Shown here in pieces: positions 50,874 to 59,827 of a DNA stretch of 64,000 nt. The notes under the pieces are model-generated. The model was not told where the DNA came from. It was given only the letters and a program-made list of their open reading frames with translations, and ran no database searches. Source of the stretch: DASXKD01 sp963762735 (GTDB lineage Bacteria > Actinomycetota > Actinomycetes > Streptosporangiales > Streptosporangiaceae); NCBI GenBank assembly GCA_963762735.1, contig CAVXMG010000014.1:186001-250000 (forward strand), in the 5' to 3' direction. The position numbers were made by a program, and so were the translations under genes. Numbering within the stretch: the first letter of the stretch is position 1; each line of letters opens with the position of its first letter.

Positions 50874-51530
50874 ATGTCCAACTGGATACGCCGCTCGTTT
50901 ACCTCCCCCGGGCTAACCCAGATCCCCACGGGCTCGCATCTCAGCGCCCTGCAGGACCGTTTCGGCGGGACCGTAGTGCTGTGCATCGACGTGAGCGGTT
51001 CGATGACGGGCACGCCACTCGCCGAGGCGGTGCGCGGCGCGCGGCAGTTCGTCGCAGAGGCGATCGCCGCACATTACAAAGTTGGTGTCATCCTCTGGGA
51101 CACGGGCGTGGCCGACCTAGCCGAACCCACGTCCGACGGACTCGCGGCGACAGCAGTGCTCGACCGCGCCTGCATCCATGGCGGTACGAACCTGCTCCCC
51201 GCGCTGGTCCGGTGCCATGAGGTGCTGGACGGCTTCACCGGTGACCGCGTTGTCGCAGTGTTCGGCGACGGCGACCTCGGCCCGACACCTGACGTCGTGC
51301 GCGACAGGGTTGCGCAGATGAAGGTGGAGAACATCAGGTTCGTGACCCGCGGCCTCGGCCCGTACGCGGCAAGGGAATTCGGCGAGATCTCCGACGAAGA
51401 CCCAGCCAGCGCCGCCATCGACGACGTTACCGACCTCGCCGACGGCATCGCCGATATGGCGGCCAGCCTCAAGCACTACGGCCTGGCCCGCTCAGCCGGT
51501 AATAACGAAACGCATCAACCCGGCCGGTAA
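50874..51530 (+). CDS. vWA domain protein 2 (tandem paralogue)
   Basis: 218 aa, same design: MSNWIRRSFTSPGLTQIPTG, MIDAS CIDVSGSMTG (Asp39, Ser41, Ser43), then FGDGDLGPTPDV. The middle (LFVALTHCHQILDRF in copy 1, LLPALVRCHEVLDGF here) is diverged, while the last 150 bp are almost identical to copy 1. A 12-residue extra tail (SAGNNETHQPGR) is unique. It begins 35 bp after copy 1. Diverged surfaces with a fixed base suggest each copy binds a different partner or target. Confidence 0.87.
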   Translation: MSNWIRRSFTSPGLTQIPTGSHLSALQDRFGGTVVLCIDVSGSMTGTPLAEAVRGARQFVAEAIAAHYKVGVILWDTGVADLAEPTSDGLAATAVLDRACIHGGTNLLPALVRCHEVLDGFTGDRVVAVFGDGDLGPTPDVVRDRVAQMKVENIRFVTRGLGPYAAREFGEISDEDPASAAIDDVTDLADGIADMAASLKHYGLARSAGNNETHQPGR

Positions 51531-51827
51531 ATATGCCCGCTTGGGCACGCGTATTGCATGTTCAAAGGGCCTTGGTGGCAATGGAGCCGGCCCGACCGCT
51601 GCGCCGGGCGCCTTCCGGCACGCCACCGGCGAATCCCGCGGTCCCGGCCCCGAGGTGCCCGGCCCGGTCGCCGAGCGTTACGGTATCGAGGTGGTGGGAC
51701 CTCCGCGCCGGGTCCACTGACGACAGCGCGCGCGCGGAACCGGGCACTGCGCGGCGGCGAAAGGCGTTTGCCCGTTGGGCGCGGACGCGCCCGATAGCGT
51801 GGGTTGACGGAGAGGCCCGGACAAACG
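51531..51827. other. 297-bp region between the vWA genes and the membrane protein
   Basis: No frame here shows consistent coding quality with a start and ribosome site. It probably holds the terminator of the chaperone/GTPase operon and the promoter of the next gene, but I see no strong hairpin. Confidence 0.5.
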
Positions 51828-53543
51828 ATGACGACGCCAGATCATGGCGGCACCCCTGGTCCCGCGGGTTTACCCGTGCCTGCCCACACCGCGCCGGGCC
51901 AGCCTGGCACGGCCGTGCCCGCGGCGCCGGCCCCGGCGCCCGCCGCCCGGCAGGACCCCGTGGGACGGGTTCTGACGGCCGCCGCGCTGACGCTCGTGGC
52001 GGCCGGCCTCTTCCTGTGTTACGTCACAGTCTCCGGGAAGGTGCCGGTCACCTCCGACGGCGCGGGCAACGCCCTGCAGGCGTGGAGCATGCTGCACGGG
52101 AACTGGCTGCTGCGGGGCTGGTGGCTGTCGGACGTCTCGTTCTACGTGACCGAACTGCCCGAGTACATCCTCGTCGAGACCGTGCGCGGCCTCACCCCGG
52201 CCGTGGTGCACGTGTCGGCCGCGCTCACGTACACGCTGCTGGTAGCCGGTGCGGCGTGGCTGGCCAAGGGGCGGGCGGCCGGCTGGGACGGGGCAGCCCG
52301 GATGCTGCTGGCCGCGGGCATCATGGTGGCTCCGCAGGTGGCCGGGGTGCAGGTGCTCATGCTCTCGCCCGATCACTTCGGCTCCGCCGTGCCCGTGCTT
52401 GCCGTGCTGCTGCTGCTTGACCTGGCACCGCCCCGCTGGTGGGTGCCGGTGCTGACCGGGATCGTGCTGACCGGCGGGCTGGTGGCGGACCGGATCCTGG
52501 TGGTCACGGCGGTGCTGCCGATGCTGGTGATCTGCGGGTGGCGCGCCGGTTACTGCGTGGCCCGCCGCCTGCCGCTGCGGTCCCGCTGGCAGGAACTCTC
52601 GCTCATCGGGGCCAGCGTCGCCGCCGTGGTGCTCTCCACCGTAATCCTCGCCATCATCAGGGCCGACGGTGGATTCACGGCCTGGCCGGTCAGGGCCCGG
52701 CTGGTGTCATGGCCGCGGGTGCTCACACATGTCAAGCTCCTCCCCCACGGGCTGGCGCTGCTGTTCGGCGTGACCACCGGGAGCCACGCAGCGCTCGGCT
52801 ACGGCCTGGGACTGCTGCACCTGGCCGGGCTTGGCCTGGCGGTATGGGGAGTCGGCGCAGCGCTGTGGCGGCTGCGCCGGCTGGGCCTCGTCGACCAGTT
52901 GCTCGTGGCTGCGGTGCTGATCAATTTGCTTGCGTACGTCTTCTTCACCCCGGGCGACCTGCTGTACTCGGCCAGGGACTTCAGCGCGGTGCTGCCGCTG
53001 TCCGCGGCACTCGCCGGACGGATGGCGGGCAGGCCGCTGCTGTCGGGCAGGCTGGCCCCGGTGGCGGCCGCCGTCCTCGCCGGCTATGTGCTGAGCCTCG
53101 CGGCTGCCATGTCGGCACCGGCCGCGCCGTCGCGGGACGTGCACCTGGTCCACTGGCTGCTGGCTCACCACCTGCACTACGGCCTGGGCGGCTACGGGAC
53201 CGGCAACGCCCTGACCCTGGATGCGGGCAACCGGGTCCATATGGTCGTGGTGACGTTCCGCGGCGGGCGCTGCTACCCGGTCCGGTGGGAGTCGCAGGCG
53301 TCCGGCTATGACGCGCGACTGCATGACGCGACGTTCATGGTGCAGGCCGCGCCCGCCACCGCGATCCGCAGGGTCTTCGGCGCGCCCGAGCACGTCTACC
53401 GCGTCGGCGCGACCAGGGTGCTCGTCTGGCACAAGAACCTGCTCACGGACGTCGAACCGCCGCCTGCACTGCCAGGTCACGGCAGCGCGCCGCCGTCCGG
53501 GGCGCTGCCGCGGTCCCGGGCGCTGCCGCGGTTGAGTCAATAG
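51828..53543 (+). CDS. Polytopic membrane protein, GT-C glycosyltransferase-like
   Basis: 571 aa with 10-12 predicted membrane helices: a Pro/Ala-rich N terminus (residues 1-40), LTAAALTLVAAGLFLCYVTV, then a loop with TSDGAGNALQAW, whose Asp is at the place of the catalytic acidic residue of GT-C enzymes. Many helices follow, and a C-terminal soluble part (VVVTFRGGRCYPVRWESQASGYDARLHDATFMVQAAPATAIRRVFG). GT-C enzymes transfer sugars from polyprenyl-phosphate donors. The assignment is by topology and is not firm. ATG 51828 is chosen with GGAGAGG upstream; TTG 51804 is possible. Confidence 0.65.
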   Translation: MTTPDHGGTPGPAGLPVPAHTAPGQPGTAVPAAPAPAPAARQDPVGRVLTAAALTLVAAGLFLCYVTVSGKVPVTSDGAGNALQAWSMLHGNWLLRGWWLSDVSFYVTELPEYILVETVRGLTPAVVHVSAALTYTLLVAGAAWLAKGRAAGWDGAARMLLAAGIMVAPQVAGVQVLMLSPDHFGSAVPVLAVLLLLDLAPPRWWVPVLTGIVLTGGLVADRILVVTAVLPMLVICGWRAGYCVARRLPLRSRWQELSLIGASVAAVVLSTVILAIIRADGGFTAWPVRARLVSWPRVLTHVKLLPHGLALLFGVTTGSHAALGYGLGLLHLAGLGLAVWGVGAALWRLRRLGLVDQLLVAAVLINLLAYVFFTPGDLLYSARDFSAVLPLSAALAGRMAGRPLLSGRLAPVAAAVLAGYVLSLAAAMSAPAAPSRDVHLVHWLLAHHLHYGLGGYGTGNALTLDAGNRVHMVVVTFRGGRCYPVRWESQASGYDARLHDATFMVQAAPATAIRRVFGAPEHVYRVGATRVLVWHKNLLTDVEPPPALPGHGSAPPSGALPRSRALPRLSQ

Positions 53544-53635
53544 CCGCCGCCGGTAAAGCTCTCTATTTCTTGCACTGGTATCACAAATCCGGGAGTTTCC
53601 CGGCCGACCAGGCGGAGATCGGAGAAGGTGAATCC

Positions 53636-55133
53636 ATGAGATGGCGCCCTGTCATGATGACCGCCGCGGCCGTGCTCGGCACGGCGTGCCTGACCGGCGC
53701 TGGCGCCGCGACCGGGACCGTCGCGACCGCCGCCGCTAGCGCGGCGGCGCAAGGCGGCACCTGGGGCACGGCGGCAGAGATCCCGGGCAGCAACCGCCTC
53801 AACCATGGCGGGCAGGCCTCGATCGGCACCGTGTCGTGTGCCAGTTCCACCAACTGCGGCGCCGGCGGGTCCTACACCTCCGGCTTCTCCAGCACCGCCC
53901 CGATCGTCCAGGCCTTCGTGGTCAACAAGACCGCGAACATCTGGCGGAGAGCGGAAGAGGTGCCCGGTACCGCGGCCCTCAACACCGGGGGAAACGCGAA
54001 GATCAATTCGGTGTCGTGCCCCGCGCCGGGCGACTGCAGCGCCGGCGGGTACTACACCGACGCCTCCTCCGGCCACCAGCAGGCGCTCGTCGTCACCGAA
54101 ACCGGCGGAACCTGGGGCAACGCCGAGGAGGTCCCCGGGTCTGCCGCACTCAACGCCGGCGGCCCCGGCGCGGTGATCCTGTCGGTGTCGTGCGCCGCGC
54201 CGGGCGACTGCAGCGCCGGCGGGTACTACAGCGACGCCTCCGGCCACGAGCAGGCGCTCGTCGTCACGGAAACCGGCGGAACCTGGGGCAACGCCGAAGG
54301 AGGTCCCCGGCAGCGGTGCCCTCAATGCGGGCGGGGCCGCCAGGATCGATTCGCTGTCGTGTGGCGCGGCCGGGGACTGCAGCGCCGGCGGGCAGTACGC
54401 ATCCAAGACCGTCGATGGCATCGCCACCGTTCAGGCCTTCGTGGTCAACGAGACCGGTGGCACCTGGGGGAAGGCGGCGGAGGTCCCCGGCACCGCGGCC
54501 CTCAACGGCGGCGGGTTCGCCACGGTCAACTCGGTGTCCTGCCCGTCGGCGGGCAACTGCAGCGCCGGCGGCTCGTACACCACCGCCGCCCCGGTCACCC
54601 AGGCGTTCGTCATCGACGAGACCGGCGGAACCTGGGGAAAGGCACGAGTGGTCCCGGGAAGCGCGGCTCTCAACAAGCACGGGCTCGCCCAGATCAACGC
54701 GGTGTCGTGCCCCTCGGCGGGTAACTGCAGCGCCGGCGGGTTCTACCTGGACGCCTCCTTCGACACCCAGGCTTTCGTGGTGAGCGAGTCGGGCGGGACC
54801 TGGGGCAGTGCCGAGGAGATCCCCGGCAGCGCCGCCCTGGACCAGCATGCCCCCGGCGCCGTGGCCGGCTCGGTGTCGTGCGGCGCGCCAGGCGACTGCA
54901 GCGCCAGTGGGTCCTACACCGACTCCGCTGGCGCGCAGCAGGCCTTCGTGGCCGACCAGTCGGCCGGGACCTGGGGCAGCGCTGAGGAAGTTCCCGGCAC
55001 CGGGTCCCTCAACGGCGGCGGGCAGGCTTCCGCCCAGTCAGTGTCGTGCGCCGCCAGTGGGCTGTGCAACGCCGTGGGGCAATACGAGAACGTCAACCTC
55101 AACACCCAGGTGTTCGCCGTGAGCCAGAGCTAG
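53636..55133 (+). CDS. Secreted Cys-containing repeat protein, frame-disrupted
   Basis: About 498 aa. Sec signal peptide (MRWRPVMMTAAAVLGTACLTGAGAATG...), then 8 repeats of about 52 aa on the pattern GGTWGxAEEVPGSAALNxGGxAxIxSVSCxxPGDCSAGGxYTDASxxxQAFVVxE. Each repeat has two Cys (VSC...DCSAGG) that likely form a disulphide, and probably makes one propeller blade. One extra base in GAAGGAGG near 54298 splits the frame inside repeat 4. ATG 53636 follows GGAGAAGG. A hairpin-like CCGGGA-GTT-TCCCGG (53589-53603) is in the leader. No catalytic site is visible. The Tat-exported protein follows 45 bp later, so the two are probably co-expressed on the cell surface. Confidence 0.82.
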
Positions 55134-55178
55134 CGGCAATCGAAGCACCCATGACGACCCGGAGGGGAGAGGGAGCCA

Positions 55179-56105
55179 TTGCAAGGCCCATCCCGGCGCG
55201 AATTTCTCGGTGGCGCGGCAGGCATCGCTGCCATAACCGCCCTGCCAGCGTCAGCGACCATCCCGGCAAGGCGCACGAGCCTCCCGTCAAGGCGCAGCGC
55301 CGCCACCACGCCTGCGGTTGGCGCCACAGTGGACCTGGCCAGCTACGGAGGCAAGAACTACCTCGACGCCGCTAACACCTTTGACGGTTTTGTCGGGTTG
55401 CCGATGGCCACGACGATCCAGAAGGTCTACATGGGGCACGGCGAGTTCCCGCCGCACCCGCCGCTGAAGATGACACAACTGGCCGCGGCGGGCTGTGAGT
55501 TCCTTGTCTCCATCGAGCCGTCCCGGAGCATGGTGCCATCCGAGCAGGCCCTGCTCGCCAAGTGGCTGACCATGATGAACAGCTCGGGCATCCCCTACCG
55601 GGTGGTGCTCTATTCGGAAAGCAACGACAAGGCATTCAAGACCGCACCCGAATGGTTTGCGTACTGGAGCTACTATGCGCCTGTCGTCAAGGACGCGGGC
55701 GTGGTCTGTGCCTATAACTGTGGCTGCGGTTTCAAGGCACTGCCGCGCGCGGCGGCCTATTTCCCGTCCAATCCTGCGCCGGACGAGCTGTGGATGGATT
55801 TTTATGCCACGTCGTTCCGCGGCGGGTCGCGCCTTGACACCCTCATCGGGCTGGCCGATGCCGCCGGCATACCCGCTGGCGTGGCCGAGTGGGACTGGTC
55901 GGCTGGGGACCTCATCTTCACCCCGATGACGCTGCCCTGGTGGAACGCATACTGCGACTACCTCGTCACCCTGGCCACGGCCGGCAAGCTCTCGCTCGGC
56001 TCGATCTTCTTCAACGCCGTGGCCAAGGGCGGCAGGGCGGATGTCATCGACAGCGCCAGCGATCCGCGGATCCCGGGGATTCACCGCGTGACCCAGGCTT
56101 TCTAG
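55179..56105 (+). CDS. Tat-exported protein, possible glycoside-hydrolase-like barrel
   Basis: 308 aa from TTG 55179, with a GGAGAGGG ribosome site. The N terminus SRREFLGGAAGIAAITALPASA is a twin-arginine signal with the RRxFL pattern. The mature part resembles a (beta/alpha)8 barrel: TIQKVYMGHGEFPP, CEFLVSIEPSRSM, PYRVVLYSESNDK, DELWMDFYATSF, AGVAEWDWSAGDLIF. Acidic residues at strand ends (Glu in YSES, Asp in WMDF, Glu in AEWDW) could be catalytic as in mannanase-like GH enzymes. Family not firmly identified. Located just downstream of the Cys-repeat protein. Confidence 0.65.
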   Translation: MQGPSRREFLGGAAGIAAITALPASATIPARRTSLPSRRSAATTPAVGATVDLASYGGKNYLDAANTFDGFVGLPMATTIQKVYMGHGEFPPHPPLKMTQLAAAGCEFLVSIEPSRSMVPSEQALLAKWLTMMNSSGIPYRVVLYSESNDKAFKTAPEWFAYWSYYAPVVKDAGVVCAYNCGCGFKALPRAAAYFPSNPAPDELWMDFYATSFRGGSRLDTLIGLADAAGIPAGVAEWDWSAGDLIFTPMTLPWWNAYCDYLVTLATAGKLSLGSIFFNAVAKGGRADVIDSASDPRIPGIHRVTQAF

Positions 56106-56122
56106 CGTCCTTCCGCGGTGGG

Positions 56123-58597
56123 TCATTCGAGTACGCGGCGGGCGAGGGCTGGTGGCTGGCGCCCGGCGAGGAGCCAGCCGCTGAGGGCAGCGGCGGCGGG
56201 AATGCCGAGGATGGTGGCGGTCAGGTAGAGGACGGGGGCGTGGCTTAGGACACCCAGGTCGCTGCGGTGTCCGGCTGCTAGCGCGAGGTAGGCGCCGACG
56301 GCGCCGGTCAGCGCGCCGGACAGGGCGAGCGTGCCGGCGGTGGTGGCGGTGAGGGTGCGCCGGGTGGTGCTGGTTGCCCCGGTGGCGGTGAGGATGCGCA
56401 GGTCGCTTGCGGCCTCGGTGCGGATCAGCCCGACGGTCATCGCCAGCACGCCGAGGGCGAGCAGCGCTCCGGCGGCTATCGCCGCGGCGCTGATGGTGGC
56501 TAGCGATGCCTGGGTGTTCCTGGCCTCGACGGTAAGGCCTGCGGTGGCTGCGACCTCCCGTGCGGCCGCGAGTTGCGCGGCTGTCAAGGGCTGGCTGGAT
56601 TCGACGAGCCAGCCGGACTGTATCTGCGTCCAGTGCTGCCGGTGCAGGCCGCTCAGGGTCATGAGCGAGGTGGGCGCGGAGGTGTAGCCGGGGGCCTGGA
56701 TCGGCTGCACGTGCGTGGCGGTCGCGAAGGTGGTGTTGGTGCCGAGCGCGAGCTGCCCCCGCTGGACGGTGAGGATGTTGGCGGCGGGGTTGATCGTGGC
56801 CGGGCTGATCTTGAGGTAGCGGAGCACGGCTGGCGTGGCGACATAGAGGGGGATCGCGCTGTAGGTTCCCCCGCGGCCGGTGGCGGCGGGGTTCTGCGGG
56901 GCGTCCAGCTCAGCGACCGGCTGTGCCGCCTGGCTGCCCTGGCTGCCAGGCTGTGGCTTGTCGGCCGGGTTGACGGGCATGTCGAGGCTGATCACGGCGG
57001 CGTGGTGCAGTGATCCGGCGATCTGGTGCACCGCGGCGGCCAGGACACCCAGCTGGGCGGGGGTGCGGATCGGCACGCGCGAGTCCGCTGCCTCTGGCTG
57101 GCCGATCCAGACCGCGATCTGGGTGTCTGGCAGGTTGCCCGCGTTCGCAGCGGCCTTGTCGGCGGCGGAGCTGATGATGATCGCCGCGGTGATCCCGAGG
57201 GCCAGGCTGATCGCGGCCAGGGCCGCGGCGGAGCGGGCCTGGTGACGCGCGAGGTCGCGCAGCGCCAGCCGTACCGCGACCGGCGCCCGCCTGGCGGCCG
57301 CGCCCAGTGCCTGGATGGCCAGCGGGCTGATGAACAAGATCCCCAGGGCCATCGCCAGGGCTCCAGCGATGATCAGCGGCGGGCGGGCTTGATTGGCCAG
57401 GGCCAGGCAGCCGACGCCTATCACGATCAGCAGCCCGGCCAGCAGGGCTGGGCGGTGGGCGGGCCTGGGCCGCGGCGGCCGGGCCGACAGAGCCAGGGTG
57501 ACCGGGAGGCGGGCGACGGCGCGGGCTGGCCACCACGCCGAGCCGGTCGCCGTCGCGACCGCCAGCACCATGCTCAGGGCGACCAGGTTCCAGGGAATGG
57601 CGAACGGGTCGATCCGGTGACCGGCGAACGTCTGCAGGTGCGGGGCGGCCACGAGCCACAGCGCCAGCCCGAAGACGGTTCCGGCTGCGGCGGCGATGGC
57701 ACCGACTATGGCCCCGCCCGCGACCATCACCATCCGCAACTGCTTGCGTGTCGCCCCGATCGCGGCGAGCATGCCCAGCTGGCGTTGGCGGCGGGCGGCA
57801 ATAGCAGCGAAGCCAGCAGCGGCGACCAGGGAGACCAGCAGCAGCAGGACCGTGACCAGCGCGAGCGCGACCGCCGCGGTTTTCGCCTGGGTGCTGGGGC
57901 CCCGCGCCTGCCACACCAGCGGGCCGCGGAACGAGGCGCGGAAAGCGCCGAAGCGGGCCGGGCTGGTGTCCAGCAGCACCGTCACCGTCTGAGGGCGGCT
58001 TGCCGACGCGGGCGGGACAAGGGCGAACTGGTCGTTCAGGTCGCTGGGGTTCTCGACGATTCCGGCCACGGCGCGGTGATGTCCGTCGAGGGACAGGGCG
58101 GACCCGATGTGCAGCTGGAGGGTCTGCGCTATCCCGCTGGTGACGGCGACTTGGCCAGTGCCGGTGGGGTAGCGGCCCTGCGTCAGGGCGAGCGCCGGGC
58201 CGCTGTAGGGCCCGTGCGGGTTTTCTGCCCGGTACTCGATGGTCTGGGCCGAACCCGGGATCGGCACGAACCGGCGGCCGATCACCTGAATGGTCCCGAA
58301 CGCCTTCCGTGCCGCCGCGATATCCGCCTTCAGGGCCTTCGGGTCGGATCCAGCGAACTGCAGCAGGTGGTTCGCGGAGCCGAACTGCGGGCCGGGAAGG
58401 GACGCCACGTTGTAGGCGGCCGCCTCGCTGAAGGCAGCCGCCGCGACGGTGAGGGCCAGCAGCGCCAGGACCAGGAGCTGCTGCCGCCACTCGCGGCGCA
58501 GCAGCCGAAACGCCCACCGGGTCACAGCCCGGCGGGCAGCCACGCCGCCCCCGGCCGTCCCCGGCAACGCCGGCCGGCCTGGCGCAACGGCGGTCAT
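56123..58597 (-). CDS. FtsX-like ABC transporter permease
   Basis: 824 aa, intact. N-terminal helix (RQQLLVLALLALTVAAAAFSEAAA), a large external domain (RRFVPIPGSAQTIEYRAENPHGPYSGPALALTQGRYPTGTGQVAVTSG), first FtsX module (LVTVLLLLVSLVAAAGFAAIAARRQRQLGMLAAIGATRKQLRMVMVAGGAIVG), central helices, second external domain, and second FtsX module ending GVLAMTVGLIRTEAASDLRILTATGATSTTRRTL...GWLLAGRQPPALARRVLE. Exports or mechanically moves lipids or peptides. ATG 58597 overlaps the ATPase stop (ATGA). A paralogue of the frame-disrupted permease at 29928. Confidence 0.92.
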   Translation of the reverse strand: MTAVAPGRPALPGTAGGGVAARRAVTRWAFRLLRREWRQQLLVLALLALTVAAAAFSEAAAYNVASLPGPQFGSANHLLQFAGSDPKALKADIAAARKAFGTIQVIGRRFVPIPGSAQTIEYRAENPHGPYSGPALALTQGRYPTGTGQVAVTSGIAQTLQLHIGSALSLDGHHRAVAGIVENPSDLNDQFALVPPASASRPQTVTVLLDTSPARFGAFRASFRGPLVWQARGPSTQAKTAAVALALVTVLLLLVSLVAAAGFAAIAARRQRQLGMLAAIGATRKQLRMVMVAGGAIVGAIAAAAGTVFGLALWLVAAPHLQTFAGHRIDPFAIPWNLVALSMVLAVATATGSAWWPARAVARLPVTLALSARPPRPRPAHRPALLAGLLIVIGVGCLALANQARPPLIIAGALAMALGILFISPLAIQALGAAARRAPVAVRLALRDLARHQARSAAALAAISLALGITAAIIISSAADKAAANAGNLPDTQIAVWIGQPEAADSRVPIRTPAQLGVLAAAVHQIAGSLHHAAVISLDMPVNPADKPQPGSQGSQAAQPVAELDAPQNPAATGRGGTYSAIPLYVATPAVLRYLKISPATINPAANILTVQRGQLALGTNTTFATATHVQPIQAPGYTSAPTSLMTLSGLHRQHWTQIQSGWLVESSQPLTAAQLAAAREVAATAGLTVEARNTQASLATISAAAIAAGALLALGVLAMTVGLIRTEAASDLRILTATGATSTTRRTLTATTAGTLALSGALTGAVGAYLALAAGHRSDLGVLSHAPVLYLTATILGIPAAAALSGWLLAGRQPPALARRVLE

Positions 58598-59370
58598 GGC
58601 CGCGGGCCTGTGGTGAGCGGCGACCCGGGGCCCGCCGGCGTCAGGGTCTGATCGACGATCCGCCCGTCACGCAGGAATACCACCCGGTCGGCGCGGGCAG
58701 CCAGCTGTGGGTCATGCGTCACGACCAGCCCGGCCACCCCTCGCTGGCAGGCGGCGCGCAGCAGGCGCATCACCGCCTCGCCGTTCACCGAGTCCAGGGC
58801 CCCGGTCGGCTCGTCGGCGAGCAAGACCTGGCGGTCACCGATCACCGCGCGGGCGATGGCCACCCGCTGGCACTCCCCGCCGGACAGCTCATCGGGGAAA
58901 CGGTCAGCCCGGTCAGCAACGCCCAGCTCCGCCAGGGCCTTCATCCCCGCCGGGCGGGCAGTCTTCGCCCCGACGCCGTCCAGTTCCAGGGGGAGCGTGA
59001 CATTCTCGACCGCGGTGAGCCCCGCGAGCAGGTTGAAGTCCTGGAAGACATAACCGATCAGGCGGCGGCGCAGCTTCGCCTGGTCGTTGAGCGAGGCACC
59101 CGACAGGTCGATCCCGGCCACCAGCACCTGGCCGCTGGTCGGCTCCTCCAGGCTGCCCGCGATGGTAAGCAGCGTGCTCTTGCCCGACCCGCTGGGCCCC
59201 ATGACCGCCACCAGCTCACCGCCGCTGACCGACAAGCTGACCCCCCGCAGCGCGTGCACCTCGGCGGCCCCGGTCCCGTGCACCTTCGACACCGCGCGCA
59301 GCTCCAGCACCCCCGCCACCGCCGTGGTGCGGCCGACCCGCCGGTTCAGACCGTTGATCCCGATATTCAT
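58594..59370 (-). CDS. ABC transporter ATP-binding protein (LolD/MacB type)
   Basis: About 258 aa from ATG 59370. Walker A is MGPSGSGKST, then the Q-loop VFQDFNLLAGLTAVENV, the signature LSGGECQRVAIARA, Walker B VLLADEPTGALD and the switch His in VVTHDPQLA. The PTGALD pattern is typical of the MacB/LolD/FtsE class that drives FtsX-type permeases. Directly coupled to the permease gene. Upstream lie palindromic half-sites at 59482-59541, candidates for control by a two-component regulator or repressor. Confidence 0.92.
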   Translation of the reverse strand: MNIGINGLNRRVGRTTAVAGVLELRAVSKVHGTGAAEVHALRGVSLSVSGGELVAVMGPSGSGKSTLLTIAGSLEEPTSGQVLVAGIDLSGASLNDQAKLRRRLIGYVFQDFNLLAGLTAVENVTLPLELDGVGAKTARPAGMKALAELGVADRADRFPDELSGGECQRVAIARAVIGDRQVLLADEPTGALDSVNGEAVMRLLRAACQRGVAGLVVTHDPQLAARADRVVFLRDGRIVDQTLTPAGPGSPLTTGPRP

Positions 59371-59481
59371 GACGCGCCTCCCGGAGCAGGTGCCGGATAC
59401 AGCGCGATACGCGCTAAGCACCACAGCTCAAGGCTGCCTGCGGCGCGCGGCCGGGTCGTCACACCAGGGAGCCGAATCTGC

Positions 59482-59541
59482 GGTCATACCACGCTGGCAG
59501 TCCGGCCCGGCCCAGGGCGGAACCGATACCTGGGTATGACC
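59482..59541. promoter_or_regulatory. Inverted-repeat operator candidate with ATACC/GGTAT half-sites
   Basis: GGTCATACC at 59482-59490 is perfectly mirrored by GGTATGACC at 59533-59541, with a 42-bp spacer. Inside, ATACC-TG-GGTAT (59526-59537) is a further palindrome using the same half-site. The pattern lies 110-170 bp upstream of the FtsX ATPase/permease operon. Confidence 0.5.
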
Positions 59542-59613
59542 ACGCAGGCGTGACGAGCGGCCGGCCCTGGCTGATCGGAGGACTCGCGATCAGGCCCCGG
59601 CGCGCGGTTGTGG

Positions 59614-59827
59614 TTACCCGAGCGCTGTCAGGTCGTGCCGGCCGGCCTTCACGTCAGCGATGAAAGCCCGCCACCCGGCGGACTCAACGGTCAGGGCTGG
59701 GCCGTGCGAGTTTTTGGAGTCGCGGACGGCGACGACGTTGGGGAGGTTGCGAGCGACCTCGACGCAGTCACCGCCGTTGTCGCCGCTGCGCGATGGTCTT
59801 GCGCCACTCGGCGCGGGTCAGGTCCAT
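59614..59827 (-). CDS. DUF397 domain-containing protein, frame-disrupted
   Basis: 70-aa protein. MDLTRAEWRKT is followed, after one extra base near 59789, by SGDNGGDCVEVARNLPNVVAVRDSKNSHGPALTVESAGWRAFIADVKAGRHD. CVEVA, VRDSKN and W.AF.. are the DUF397 signature. 214 bp equals 3 x 71 + 1. DUF397 proteins pair with XRE/DUF5753 regulators in actinomycete development and antibiotic control, acting as small antagonists or partners. ATG 59827 overlaps the end of the XRE gene. Confidence 0.85.
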
